From JAZQHR01 sp045540815 (lineage in GTDB: Bacteria; Bacillota; Clostridia; UMGS1810), in assembly GCA_045540815.1 (NCBI GenBank), contig JAZQHY010000019.1, positions 1 to 64,000 of the forward strand: a stretch of DNA of 64,000 nt, in the 5' to 3' direction. The notes beneath the pieces are model-generated. The model saw nothing but the letters and a program-made list of their open reading frames with translations. It was not told where the DNA came from and did not search any database. The position numbers and the translations under genes were made by a program. Shown here in pieces: positions 1 through 7,747 of the stretch (position 1 is its first letter; the number at the start of each line of letters is the position of its first letter).

Positions 1-70
1 ATTGGTCAAGTGGTTAAGACACCGCCCTCTCAAGGCGATAACAGGGGTTCGACTCCCCTATGGGTCACCA
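1..70 (+). tRNA. tRNA-Glu (CTC), 5' truncated by window edge
   Basis: The D-arm, anticodon arm, T-arm and 3' acceptor strand with encoded CCA (68-70) are present; about five 5' acceptor bases lie outside the window. The 7-base anticodon loop CTCTCAA gives anticodon CTC (Glu). The last anticodon-stem pair is a C/A mismatch (CCGCC against GGCGA), which is unusual. Confidence 0.85.
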
Positions 71-79
71 AAATAATTT

Positions 80-156
80 GGGTCTTTAGCTCAGTTGGTT
101 AGAGCAACCGGCTCATAACCGGTCGGTCCGGGGTTCGAGTCCCTGAAGGCCCACCA
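80..156 (+). tRNA. tRNA-Met (CAT), probably elongator
   Basis: This is a full cloverleaf. The acceptor GGGTCTT pairs with AAGGCCC (146-152), the discriminator is A and CCA is encoded. The anticodon loop CTCATAA sits in an ACCGG/CCGGT stem. The acceptor starts with a normal G-C pair, so it is not the initiator. A CAT anticodon could also be tRNA-Ile2 (lysidine-modified), but elongator Met is more likely. Its 3' end is duplicated at 1735-1748. Confidence 0.9.
143..156 (+). repeat. attL-like 14-bp repeat (3' end of tRNA-Met)
   Basis: The last 14 bases of the tRNA, CTGAAGGCCCACCA, recur exactly and in the same orientation at 1735-1748. A duplicated tRNA 3' end is the usual footprint of tyrosine-recombinase integration into a tRNA gene. 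No integrase is encoded between the copies. Confidence 0.6.
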
Positions 157-168
157 GAAAAGTAGAGA

Positions 169-212
169 GATTCAATTCACTTTCCCGCTGGGAAGGCGGG
201 TTGAATCTTTTT
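169..212 (+). terminator. Rho-independent terminator after the tRNAs
   Basis: GATTCAA (169-175) pairs with TTGAATC (201-207). An inner CCCGC/GCGGG helix stacks inside it with an asymmetric bulge, and a run of T follows. It ends the tRNA transcript. Confidence 0.75.
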
Positions 213-260
213 GCATATTTACAATAGATAAAAGCAAAAATATGTCAGGAATTTATAACG

Positions 261-686
261 ATGCAAACAGTTGATAATGTAATTGGTTTTATAGTAAAAT
301 TTAAAACATTTGAGGACGGTACATATGATTTTACTACTGGTAAAATTGTTGAGTATTTTTCAGGTTATCAGGTAAGTTTTGTTCGCCCAGAGGCATTTAA
401 GCAATTAAGTCATCAGGACTGGGATACTATTACAAACTATATGTGTGTATATTTAGATAGTATAGCACATATTGGTGTGTATTGTGGAGATGCAGAGGTT
501 TCATTTCATAGTATATCAAATGAAAAATCGATAAAAATAATGGAGAAATATAATCAAGAGTCGATACTGGATTGGGAGAAAAAACAGAGGTTTCCCGAAG
601 ACGTGGCTAGTTGGTTTATTATTAATAGGTTTTTCGATAATGAAAGGGTGATTGATTATGACAAAATTCTTGAAGAAATACAATGA
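261..686 (+). CDS. Hypothetical protein in tRNA-flanked cassette
   Basis: The 141-residue acidic protein has no membrane segment or signal peptide, and I do not recognise a family. It starts at ATG 261 with only a weak upstream AGGA. Its 3' end overlaps the next gene by 29 bases in another frame, so the two are probably translationally coupled. Base composition is very AT-rich compared with the purine genes downstream. It lies between the tRNA-Met gene and the duplicated tRNA end, so it is likely cargo of a small integrated element. The partnership with an ImmA/IrrE-type protease suggests a phage-like or toxin-antitoxin-like module, but this is only context. Confidence 0.6.
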   Translation: MQTVDNVIGFIVKFKTFEDGTYDFTTGKIVEYFSGYQVSFVRPEAFKQLSHQDWDTITNYMCVYLDSIAHIGVYCGDAEVSFHSISNEKSIKIMEKYNQESILDWEKKQRFPEDVASWFIINRFFDNERVIDYDKILEEIQ

Positions 687-1413
687 GATAATGGAAATGT
701 ATAAAAGGGGAGAATTTGGGCAGAATCATCTCGCTATGAGTGATATTTTAGAAAAAGCAGGAGTGCCAGATTTATTTAATAAAATGAACTTAAGTGAATT
801 ACAATATTTAATTGATTATACTTCTGGAATGACAAAGCAAATGTTTTGTTGTGTTAAAATTCAACGAGAACAGTTTGTTGAAAAAACTAAAAGATTGGAA
901 GATGAACTAACATCATATGGCATAAGACAACATTTTGATAATAATATATCTGATGCTGATTTAGCAGAAAAATTAAAACTCGATGTTCAGTATTTTGATT
1001 CTACCGATATGCCAAAAGATGTAGAGGCGACATTGTCGCCCTCTATTGACGAAAATTATGTGGGGACAATAAAAATATTGAAAGAATGTGTTAATAAGTT
1101 TTCTTATATGCATGAAATCATGCATTATTTTAGAGATGTAGGTGTTGGTAATCGAGTGCTATGCGAATACACGCGAAAGAAAAAGGGGAAAACAGATAGT
1201 GACGAAGAACAAGAAATTAACTATTTAGCCGCCGCTGCAGTGATGCCTCTAGAAAAGCTAGTGACTAATTTAGATGACTACGAAAGCATTGATTGTGAAC
1301 AAGAATCAGAATTTTTGTTACAAATGGCAGAAAAATATGGTCAAGATGTAAATGCTATTTCTCGTAGATTTGCAGAAGTTCGTTGTTTAATAGATGCTGG
1401 ATATAGAGTATAG
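658..1413 (+). CDS. ImmA/IrrE-family metallopeptidase
   Basis: The 251-residue protein has a zinc-protease HExxH motif (HEIMH) around residue 160, inside a stretch typical of the ImmA/IrrE (DUF955) family. Such peptidases cleave repressors of mobile elements or stress regulators, often together with a XRE-type regulator. A TTG at 652 is only 3 nt after the AAAGGG Shine-Dalgarno (643-648); ATG 658 lies 9 nt away and is preferred. The N-terminal ~110 residues are helical and unlike a XRE helix-turn-helix. No repressor partner is visible. The gene overlaps the upstream unknown gene and is very AT-rich. Confidence 0.7.
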   Translation: MTKFLKKYNEIMEMYKRGEFGQNHLAMSDILEKAGVPDLFNKMNLSELQYLIDYTSGMTKQMFCCVKIQREQFVEKTKRLEDELTSYGIRQHFDNNISDADLAEKLKLDVQYFDSTDMPKDVEATLSPSIDENYVGTIKILKECVNKFSYMHEIMHYFRDVGVGNRVLCEYTRKKKGKTDSDEEQEINYLAAAAVMPLEKLVTNLDDYESIDCEQESEFLLQMAEKYGQDVNAISRRFAEVRCLIDAGYRV

Positions 1414-1582
1414 TAGTGGGTGGATTTCAGCTAAATGCGCTAAGGTACGCGTATGGTGAATTTGATTTAGCCACTCCGTAAGAGTTATTTAGCCATTGCG
1501 GAGCAATAATTTTGCTTTGAAACTTGTTGCGAAATTTAGCTAATATATATGTCATCTAAACTATTCGGCTCTTCCAAAAATT

Positions 1583-1608
1583 AAAAGCTATCATTTGATA
1601 GCTTTTTT
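1583..1608 (+). terminator. Terminator after the ImmA/IrrE gene
   Basis: Perfect 11-bp stem AAAAGCTATCA/TGATAGCTTTT with a 2-base loop, flanked by A and T runs, so it could act on both strands. Confidence 0.8.
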
Positions 1609-1734
1609 ATTTTTGGTGAGTCCATCCTGACGAAAGCCAGGATAGCTTCAAACGTCGCGAAAGCTCGTTTTCAGCTCGTAGGGACTCTAGGGCTACAAAA
1701 CAATTCACAGGATTGTTTTGTTTAAAGTCCTCGT

Positions 1735-1748
1735 CTGAAGGCCCACCA
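1735..1748 (+). repeat. attR-like copy of tRNA-Met 3' end
   Basis: Exact 14-bp copy of 143-156 including CCA. It is followed directly by a strong terminator (1752-1785), the arrangement expected if the tRNA originally read into that terminator and an element then inserted between them. Confidence 0.6.
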
Positions 1749-1751
1749 TTC

Positions 1752-1787
1752 AAGACAGTATTCGATAAGGAATATTGTCTTTTTTAT
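1752..1787 (+). terminator. Terminator, probably the ancestral tRNA terminator
   Basis: AAGACAGTATTC (1752-1763) pairs with GAATATTGTCTT (1770-1781) with one G-T wobble and a 6-base loop, followed by T-rich sequence. Confidence 0.8.
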
Positions 1788-1803
1788 TTTTTAATGCTAT
1801 AAT
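1775..1803 (+). promoter_or_regulatory. Candidate sigma-A promoter for the methyltransferase gene
   Basis: TTGTCT, a 17-bp spacer and an extended -10 TGcTATAAT (1795-1803). The -35 lies in the right arm of the preceding terminator hairpin. Confidence 0.5.
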
Positions 1804-1886
1804 TAAAATATATATAATTTTATTAGTGTTTAATGGGAACTTATCGAATATTATCAAAACTGTAAAATTGGGAGAAAAATATTAAT

Positions 1887-2642
1887 ATGGACATCATACA
1901 GAGTTTTTACGACAATTTAGCTTCACAATATGATAAACTTTTTCTTGATTGGCAAGCTACAACAAAAGAACAAGCTTTAATTTTAGATAAATTGTTTAAA
2001 GATAACGGATATAATAATAAATCTAGAATTCTTGATTGTGCATGTGGGATCGGAACACAAGCAATAGGGCTTGCTAGTCTGGGATATAATGTAACTGCAT
2101 CTGATATAAGCGATGGTGAACTCAAAGAGGCGAGACAGCGAGCTATAAAAAACAAAGTAAAGATTTGTTTTGAAAACGCTGATTTTCGTATATTATCTAA
2201 AACCTTTTCACAGGAGTTTGATATTGTCATTGCTATGGATAATGCCTTACCGCATATGCTTTCAAAAGGTGATTTGTATACAGCTATCAAGAGTATCATA
2301 GGTCGATTAGCATCGGGAGGTATGTTTGTCGCAAGTATTAGAGATTATGATGCTTTGATTATGGACAAGCCACCATATTCCGCACCATATATACATAAAA
2401 CTGAAAAGGGGCAGAGAGTATCGTTCCAAACTTGGAAATGGGATGGTGACCGCTACAAACTCATCCAGTATATTATTGAAGATGATAAAACTCTAAAAAT
2501 AAGTAAATTTGAGTGTGAATACAGAGCTATTCTTAGAGAAGAACTCACAAACATACTTATTTCTAATGGCTGCAGTAGTGTTGTATGGAAATTCCCAGAA
2601 GAAACTAACTTTTATCAACCAATTGTAATTGCCAAAAAATAA
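1887..2642 (+). CDS. Class I SAM-dependent methyltransferase
   Basis: The 251-residue protein starts at ATG 1887 behind GGGAGAA. Motif I (ILDCACGIGTQA, about residues 47-58) binds S-adenosylmethionine, followed by the acidic motif II (VTASDIS) and motif IV (DIVIAMDNALPHM, about residue 115). It resembles small-molecule methyltransferases of the Methyltransf_25/11 type; no target-recognition domain for DNA is visible. The gene is AT-rich like the rest of the first 3.9 kb and sits directly downstream of the tRNA-flanked cassette. Substrate unknown. Confidence 0.75.
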   Translation: MDIIQSFYDNLASQYDKLFLDWQATTKEQALILDKLFKDNGYNNKSRILDCACGIGTQAIGLASLGYNVTASDISDGELKEARQRAIKNKVKICFENADFRILSKTFSQEFDIVIAMDNALPHMLSKGDLYTAIKSIIGRLASGGMFVASIRDYDALIMDKPPYSAPYIHKTEKGQRVSFQTWKWDGDRYKLIQYIIEDDKTLKISKFECEYRAILREELTNILISNGCSSVVWKFPEETNFYQPIVIAKK

Positions 2643-2717
2643 TTTTTTTGTCCCGACTTGACACAATATTTTAATATAATTTGTAACAAGTGCTTGTATA
2701 GAAAGGCTGATATAGTT

Positions 2718-3851
2718 ATGCTTGAAACTAATTTAAATAATATTATTAAAAGATACGAACTTGATAAATTAAAGATTGAACCAACAGACAATTACTATGA
2801 TCATACAACTTTTTCGGTGCGCTCTCTAAGTGAGTATGTTGAACTTATTCAAGCTTTTACATCACTAAATAAAAAAACGCCATATCTGGAGCTGTTTTAT
2901 CGTGGAATGGCTGATTATCGTTGGGAATTAGTTCCATCGCTTGTTAGAAGGTCTTCTGAACTAAAATATGGATATACATTAGAACACGATCTAGCTGTGG
3001 AGTTTAGTTCGGAGATGCCAAGTCTTTTTCAAAATGCAAGCAGCAATTTTGAACGAATTACAAAGATGCAACATTTTGGAGTACCCACTAGGCTACTAGA
3101 TTTCTCTTTGAACCCATTGATTGCATTATATTTTGCGTGTTCTGATAAATTACGAACTCCAGGTCGTGTTGTTTTTACACTTAATAAATTGCACCATTTT
3201 GATGAACAATGCGTGGAATGTATATCATCTTTATATCTTTATGATGATTGTATGAATATTAAGCTGGATGGGTGGCTTGGTCAGTATAATATGCCTGTTT
3301 CCAGATATCTATTTGATATATATTCTGATATACATATGAAATCTCCATTGTTTGTAAAACCATTATATTTGGATGAACGCATGAGGGTGCAACGCTCAGT
3401 TTTTTTGCTGTTTCATAACTATTTGCGTGACGGACTGGCAGATTGCTATTATTATAATTACAGAGAGATAAATCCTGAAAGGTTCAAATATGAGAAATTA
3501 GAGAATATTTATCACGAACAAATAGAGTCGCCTCGTATTGGCTTTAGCGGCAGCCCGTTTTTTGCTGTTGATAAGCATTCATTCAGCCTTTTGACTGATT
3601 CATATCGCAAAATAAAAGATAAGGATTTTTTCGAAGGGGTTGAAGCAGCGTTTGCAGAACGATTTTATTTGCAAGATAGTATTCAGCCATTGGAAAATGA
3701 TGATATATGGTACAATTTTTCGAGTATCATTATACCTTCTAAATATAAAAAAACAATTTTATCACAATTAGAATGTATTGGTATTGATGAGGCATACGTG
3801 TATCCCGAGGCTGAATATATTGCAAAACGTGTCAATAAGCATCAGCGTTGA
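2718..3851 (+). CDS. FRG-domain protein
   Basis: The 377-residue protein has an FRG domain near residues 45-150: FYRGMADYRWELVPSL carries the name-giving F-x-RG, followed by the conserved MQHFGVPTRLLDFS. FRG proteins are of uncertain biochemistry and occur in mobile and defence-linked gene neighbourhoods. An in-frame TTG at 2658 has no ribosome binding site, while ATG 2718 has GAAAGG 11 nt upstream and is preferred. No partner gene is obvious; the methyltransferase ends 75 bp earlier. A role in phage defence is inference only. Confidence 0.7.
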   Translation: MLETNLNNIIKRYELDKLKIEPTDNYYDHTTFSVRSLSEYVELIQAFTSLNKKTPYLELFYRGMADYRWELVPSLVRRSSELKYGYTLEHDLAVEFSSEMPSLFQNASSNFERITKMQHFGVPTRLLDFSLNPLIALYFACSDKLRTPGRVVFTLNKLHHFDEQCVECISSLYLYDDCMNIKLDGWLGQYNMPVSRYLFDIYSDIHMKSPLFVKPLYLDERMRVQRSVFLLFHNYLRDGLADCYYYNYREINPERFKYEKLENIYHEQIESPRIGFSGSPFFAVDKHSFSLLTDSYRKIKDKDFFEGVEAAFAERFYLQDSIQPLENDDIWYNFSSIIIPSKYKKTILSQLECIGIDEAYVYPEAEYIAKRVNKHQR

Positions 3852-3904
3852 TAGTTTATTTAGCACAAAAGTACGATATATTAAAAGATTTATCAATTAA
3901 TCTC

Positions 3905-3933
3905 TTTACTTTTTTGCTATTTTGTATTATATT
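3905..3933 (+). promoter_or_regulatory. Possible promoter of thrC
   Basis: TTTACT, 17-bp spacer, TATATT. The -35 match is modest. No T-box or other aptamer is seen in the ~70 bases between it and thrC. Confidence 0.35.
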
Positions 3934-4005
3934 AGATGTAGCGTTGTAAAAATAATTTGCGAAATCAGTAACATATTTCCAGTGTGAAATTTTGGAGGAA
4001 AATAT

Positions 4006-5505
4006 ATGAACTATCAAAGTACTAGAAATAAAAATATGAGCGTTTCGTCAGCTATGGCGATAAAGACAGGTATATCTCCCGACGGGGGCTTGTTTGTGCC
4101 GTCTGAAAATGTAAGTATATCACTTGAAGAGATTGAGAAAATCTCAACATACGAATACACACGCCTTGCATCGTATATACTAGGTAAATTTCTTACCGAT
4201 TATACCGAGGATGAGCTAAATGACTGCGTAACAAATGCATATACTATAGAGAAATTTGAAACAGATACTATTGCGCCTGTATATAAGCTAAACGACAGTA
4301 CATATATACTTGAACTTTGGCACGGACCTACTTGTGCGTTTAAAGATATGGCGCTTCAAATACTTCCGCATTTCCTTACAAAAGCAATCGAAAAAACAGG
4401 CGAGAAAAAGGAAATAGTTATCCTTGTTGCTACATCCGGTGACACTGGTAAAGCGGCGCTTGAAGGCTTTAAAAACGTAAAAGGCACAAAAATAGAGGTG
4501 TTCTACCCAAATAACGGTGTGTCTAAAATCCAGAGGCTGCAAATGGCTACACAGGAAGGCGACAACGTATGCGTTGTGGCTGTTAACGGCAACTTTGATG
4601 ATGCACAAACAGGTGTTAAAAAGATATTTACAGACGAGGATTATATAAAAGAGCTTGATGGCAAGGGATATATGCTTTCTTCTGCAAACTCTATCAACTG
4701 GGGAAGACTTGTTCCGCAGATAGTTTACTATTTCTCGTCATATTGTAACCTTCTTAAAAATGGCGAAATAAAACTTGGTGACAAGATAAATATAGTTGTG
4801 CCTACAGGTAACTTTGGTAACATTCTTGCAGCATATTATGCTAAAACTATGGGACTTCCTGTGGCAAAGCTTATATGTGCGTCAAACAAAAATAACGTTC
4901 TTACCGATTTTATAAACACAGGTATCTACGATAAAAACAGAAAATTTGAAACAACAGTGTCTCCTTCTATGGATATACTTATTTCTAGTAACCTTGAAAG
5001 ATTTTTGTTCCTTGTATCAGGTAGAAATGATGAGCTTGTAAAGGGTTATATGGAAAGCCTTAAAGTGGACGGCAAGTACGAGGTTACAGACGATATCAAG
5101 AAGATTATCACAGATACATTCTACGGTGGTTTCTGCTCTGATGACGAAACGCTTGCGACTATAAAATCTATTAAGGATAAATACGATTATCTTGTAGATA
5201 CTCACACTGCTGTTGGATGTAATATATACGAGCAGTATGTGAAGAAAACAGGTGATAATACAAAGACAGTTATCGCATCTACTGCAAGTCCGTTTAAGTT
5301 TAACGAAAGCGTACTTACTGCGCTTGGATACAAGGATAAAATCGGCACAGCAGACGAATTTGAACTTTTAGATTGCCTGTCTGAAATCAGCTCTATGAGA
5401 GTGCCTAAATCACTTGGCGAGCTTAAAAATAAATTCGTAAGATTTAACTCTGTTTGCGAAAAAGAGGAAATGCAAAAAAGTACAAGCGAATTTTTAAATA
5501 TTTAA
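4006..5505 (+). CDS. thrC: Threonine synthase
   Basis: This 499-residue PLP enzyme converts O-phosphohomoserine to threonine. The N-terminal threonine-synthase domain (GISPDGGLFVPSE) is followed by the PLP-lysine motif LWHGPTCAFKDMALQ (about residues 105-119), SGDTGKAAL and the phosphate-binding VPTGNFGN near residue 267. The length matches the long bacterial/fungal-type ThrC. TTGGAGGAA precedes ATG 4006. It is monocistronic, with a terminator right after the stop. The other threonine genes are not in the window. Confidence 0.95.
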   Translation: MNYQSTRNKNMSVSSAMAIKTGISPDGGLFVPSENVSISLEEIEKISTYEYTRLASYILGKFLTDYTEDELNDCVTNAYTIEKFETDTIAPVYKLNDSTYILELWHGPTCAFKDMALQILPHFLTKAIEKTGEKKEIVILVATSGDTGKAALEGFKNVKGTKIEVFYPNNGVSKIQRLQMATQEGDNVCVVAVNGNFDDAQTGVKKIFTDEDYIKELDGKGYMLSSANSINWGRLVPQIVYYFSSYCNLLKNGEIKLGDKINIVVPTGNFGNILAAYYAKTMGLPVAKLICASNKNNVLTDFINTGIYDKNRKFETTVSPSMDILISSNLERFLFLVSGRNDELVKGYMESLKVDGKYEVTDDIKKIITDTFYGGFCSDDETLATIKSIKDKYDYLVDTHTAVGCNIYEQYVKKTGDNTKTVIASTASPFKFNESVLTALGYKDKIGTADEFELLDCLSEISSMRVPKSLGELKNKFVRFNSVCEKEEMQKSTSEFLNI

Positions 5506-5508
5506 CAA

Positions 5509-5550
5509 AATAATCACGTGAAAACGTATGTTTTTGCGTGATTATTTTTC
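5509..5550 (+). terminator. Terminator of thrC
   Basis: AATAATCACG (5509-5518) pairs with CGTGATTATT (5537-5546), with an inner AAAAC/GTTTT helix, then TTTTC. Confidence 0.85.
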
Positions 5551-5597
5551 TTTATTTTCGTTGACGAATTATGCCAAATATGATAAAATAAAAGAGG

Positions 5598-5686
5598 TTA
5601 TTTGCAACTGACGGAATAAAGTGGAGTGGATTGTCCCCGTAAGACCACATGGGAGCAAATAATAATAAATGTCGACCGTCTGGGCA
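5598..5686 (+). ncRNA. ZTP (pfl) riboswitch aptamer
   Basis: Perfect P1 helix TTATTTGC (5598-5605) with GCAAATAA (5655-5662). It encloses ACTGACGGA, a GTGG...CCAC hairpin and GGGAG. The hallmark 3' pseudoknot strand CCGTCTGGGCA (5676-5686) follows a short linker. This matches the pfl motif, which senses ZTP/ZMP, the intermediate that accumulates when 10-formyl-THF is short. Its position before purE, in an operon with glyA and AICAR transformylase, fits that role. Confidence 0.9.
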
Positions 5687-5724
5687 GTCCTGTTTTTAGT
5701 GCATAGGACTGCCCATTTTTATTT
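5681..5724 (+). terminator. Riboswitch expression-platform terminator
   Basis: TGGGCAGTCC (5681-5690) pairs perfectly with GGACTGCCCA (5706-5715), followed by TTTTTATTT. The left arm overlaps the pseudoknot strand CCGTCTGGGC, so ligand-stabilised aptamer and terminator exclude each other. This predicts read-through into the purine operon when ZTP/ZMP is high. Confidence 0.88.
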
Positions 5725-5780
5725 GTAAAATGTGCGGTTTGGATATTGATTAAGTAAAAAACCGAAAGGATGAAAAATAT

Positions 5781-6275
5781 ATGAAAAAAGTTGCTATTAT
5801 TATGGGCAGCGACAGCGATTTGCCTGTAGTGGAAAAAGCTATTTTAACACTTGAAAAATTTAATGTGCCACACACAGTTCACGTGTATTCTGCACACAGA
5901 ACACCTGTAGAGGCTGCAGAGCTTGCAATGAATGCCCGTGAAAACGGCTACGGCGCACTTATCTGTGCAGCAGGTAAGGCAGCACATTTAGCAGGTGCTA
6001 TCGCAGCGAGAACTACACTCCCTGTAATTGGTATCCCTGTAAAGTCATCAACACTCGACGGACTTGACGCGCTATTATCTACAGTGCAGATGCCCGGCGG
6101 TATCCCTGTGGCAACAGTTGCTATAGACGGCGCGGAAAACGCTGCGCTTTTAGCTATTCAGATGCTTGGTATCGAGGATAAAGAGCTTGTGGAAAAGCTT
6201 GATGCAGCAAGAAAGAGTGCTATGGAAACAGTTCTTGAGAAAAACAAAAAAATTGAAGAAAAATACAATAAATAA
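5781..6275 (+). CDS. purE: 5-(carboxyamino)imidazole ribonucleotide mutase
   Basis: The 164-residue protein has the PurE core: GSDSDLPV near the N-terminus binds phosphate, SAHRTP supplies the catalytic His, and [10 protein letters not shown] forms the second conserved loop. The signature is closer to class I (N5-CAIR mutase) than class II. Class I normally needs PurK, which is not in the window. It is the first gene of the ZTP-controlled operon, with AAAGGATG upstream of ATG 5781. The reaction yields CAIR for PurC (37328). Confidence 0.92.
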   Translation: MKKVAIIMGSDSDLPVVEKAILTLEKFNVPHTVHVYSAHRTPVEAAELAMNARENGYGALICAAGKAAHLAGAIAARTTLPVIGIPVKSSTLDGLDALLSTVQMPGGIPVATVAIDGAENAALLAIQMLGIEDKELVEKLDAARKSAMETVLEKNKKIEEKYNK

Positions 6276-6305
6276 TTTTACATTCTAGGAATAGGAGATT
6301 GGTTT

Positions 6306-7730
6306 ATGGGAGGATTTTTTGGCGTAGTAAGTAAGCGCGATGCAGTAAATGACGTCTTTTTCGGAACAGATTATCATTCACATCTTGGTACGAAAAAAGG
6401 CGGTATGGCAGCAGTAAATAAAGAAGTAGGTTTGCAGCGCGATATACACAATATAAACAATTCGCCGTTTAGAACAAAGTTTGAAAATATATTCGATGAA
6501 ATGGAAGGAAATTCGGTTATAGGTTGTATATCTGATTGTGACCCTCAGCCGCTACTCATCCATTCAAATCTCGGCGGATACGCTATCTGCTCGGTTGGTA
6601 TTATCAATAATGAAGCCGATCTTGTAAACGAATACCTTGTTGATAAAAAAGGACATTTTCTCGCAAGAACGGGCGGCGGAATAAACGCTACAGAGCTAAT
6701 CGCTGCACTTATAAATCAGAAAACAACGTTTGCAGAGGGTATTAAGTTTGCACAGGATAAGATAGAAGGTACTGCATCAATACTTATACTTCGCGATAAT
6801 GGAAATATAATCGCGGCTAGGGATAAATACGGCAGACTTCCTATTCACATAGGAAAAGATGATGATGGATACTGCGTATCATTTGAGTCGTTCCCTTATC
6901 ATAAGCTTGGCTATGCGGATGTAAGAGAGCTTGGACCGGGTGAAATAGTAGAGCTTACACCGGAGGAAATGACAGTTCTCGCACCTTCGAGAGATAAGAT
7001 GCGAATATGCGCATTTTTGTGGACATATTACGGCTACCCTACATCTACTTATGAGGGTGTAAACGTAGAAACTATGAGGTACAAAAACGGCGAGATAATG
7101 GCTAAAATGGATAAAGAAAATGGTACTGCACAGGACCTTGACTACGTAGGCGGAGTTCCTGATTCGGGCACACCTCACGCAATAGGATATGCAAATGAGT
7201 GCGGAGTTCCTTTTGCAAGACCATTTATAAAATACACTCCAACCTGGGCAAGAAGCTTTACACCTTCAAGACAGTCGGAGAGAAATATGGTTGCAAAAAT
7301 GAAGCAGATGCCGGTACCGGAGCTTATTAAGGATAAAAATCTTCTTTTTGTGGACGACTCTATAGTTCGTGGTACTCAGCTTAAGGAAACGGTTGATTTT
7401 CTATACGAAAACGGAGCAAAATCTGTTCATATGCGTTCGGCTTGTCCGCCTATAATGTACTCTTGTAAATACTTAAACTTCTCGTCGGCAAAAAGCGAAA
7501 TGGAGCTTATTGCAAGACGTACCATTATGGAACTTGAGGGTGAGGAAGGTTTTAACCATATAGACGAATACAGCGACTCAAGAACAGAGCGCGGTAAAAA
7601 CCTTAGAAAAACCATTTGTGATAAATTTAATTTTGCTTCTCTTGACTTTCAGTCAATAGAAGGTGCTATAAAAGCAATCGGCATAGATGAGTGCAAGCTT
7701 TGCACATATTGCTGGAACGGAAAAGAATAA
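6306..7730 (+). CDS. purF: Amidophosphoribosyltransferase-like protein lacking the catalytic Cys
   Basis: The 474-residue protein has PurF layout: an N-terminal Ntn-glutaminase fold and a C-terminal phosphoribosyltransferase with the PRPP loop [13 protein letters not shown] (about residues 346-358). C-terminal Cys residues (ACPPIMYSC and CKLCTYC) resemble the iron-sulphur ligands of Bacillus-type PurF. The start is abnormal: it reads MGGFFGVV where PurF has a Cys nucleophile (CGIFG/CGVFG type). The glutamine-binding RYST/HNGN-type motifs are also altered. An in-frame stop upstream excludes a longer N-terminus. It may be ammonia-dependent, use another glutaminase, or complement a second PurF elsewhere. 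Confidence 0.8.
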   Translation: MGGFFGVVSKRDAVNDVFFGTDYHSHLGTKKGGMAAVNKEVGLQRDIHNINNSPFRTKFENIFDEMEGNSVIGCISDCDPQPLLIHSNLGGYAICSVGIINNEADLVNEYLVDKKGHFLARTGGGINATELIAALINQKTTFAEGIKFAQDKIEGTASILILRDNGNIIAARDKYGRLPIHIGKDDDGYCVSFESFPYHKLGYADVRELGPGEIVELTPEEMTVLAPSRDKMRICAFLWTYYGYPTSTYEGVNVETMRYKNGEIMAKMDKENGTAQDLDYVGGVPDSGTPHAIGYANECGVPFARPFIKYTPTWARSFTPSRQSERNMVAKMKQMPVPELIKDKNLLFVDDSIVRGTQLKETVDFLYENGAKSVHMRSACPPIMYSCKYLNFSSAKSEMELIARRTIMELEGEEGFNHIDEYSDSRTERGKNLRKTICDKFNFASLDFQSIEGAIKAIGIDECKLCTYCWNGKE

Positions 7731-7747
7731 GAGGGGAGAAAAATATT

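Larger units (their letters stand above)
1414..1748. other. Non-coding tail of the integrated cassette
   Basis: I find no convincing gene here. The stretch has two TTTAGCCA copies around 1468-1495, an ATCCTG/CAGGAT hairpin (1624-1643), an AAAACAAT/ATTGTTTT hairpin just before 1720, and the 14-bp tRNA-Met 3' copy at its end. Just before that copy, AGTCC plus a 4-nt insertion aligns with the T-arm of the tRNA, so the duplicated region may once have been longer. Confidence 0.5.

Noticed and set aside
2658..2680. TTGACA and TATAAT as promoter of the FRG gene
   Set aside because: Spacer is only 11 bp, too short for sigma-A recognition.
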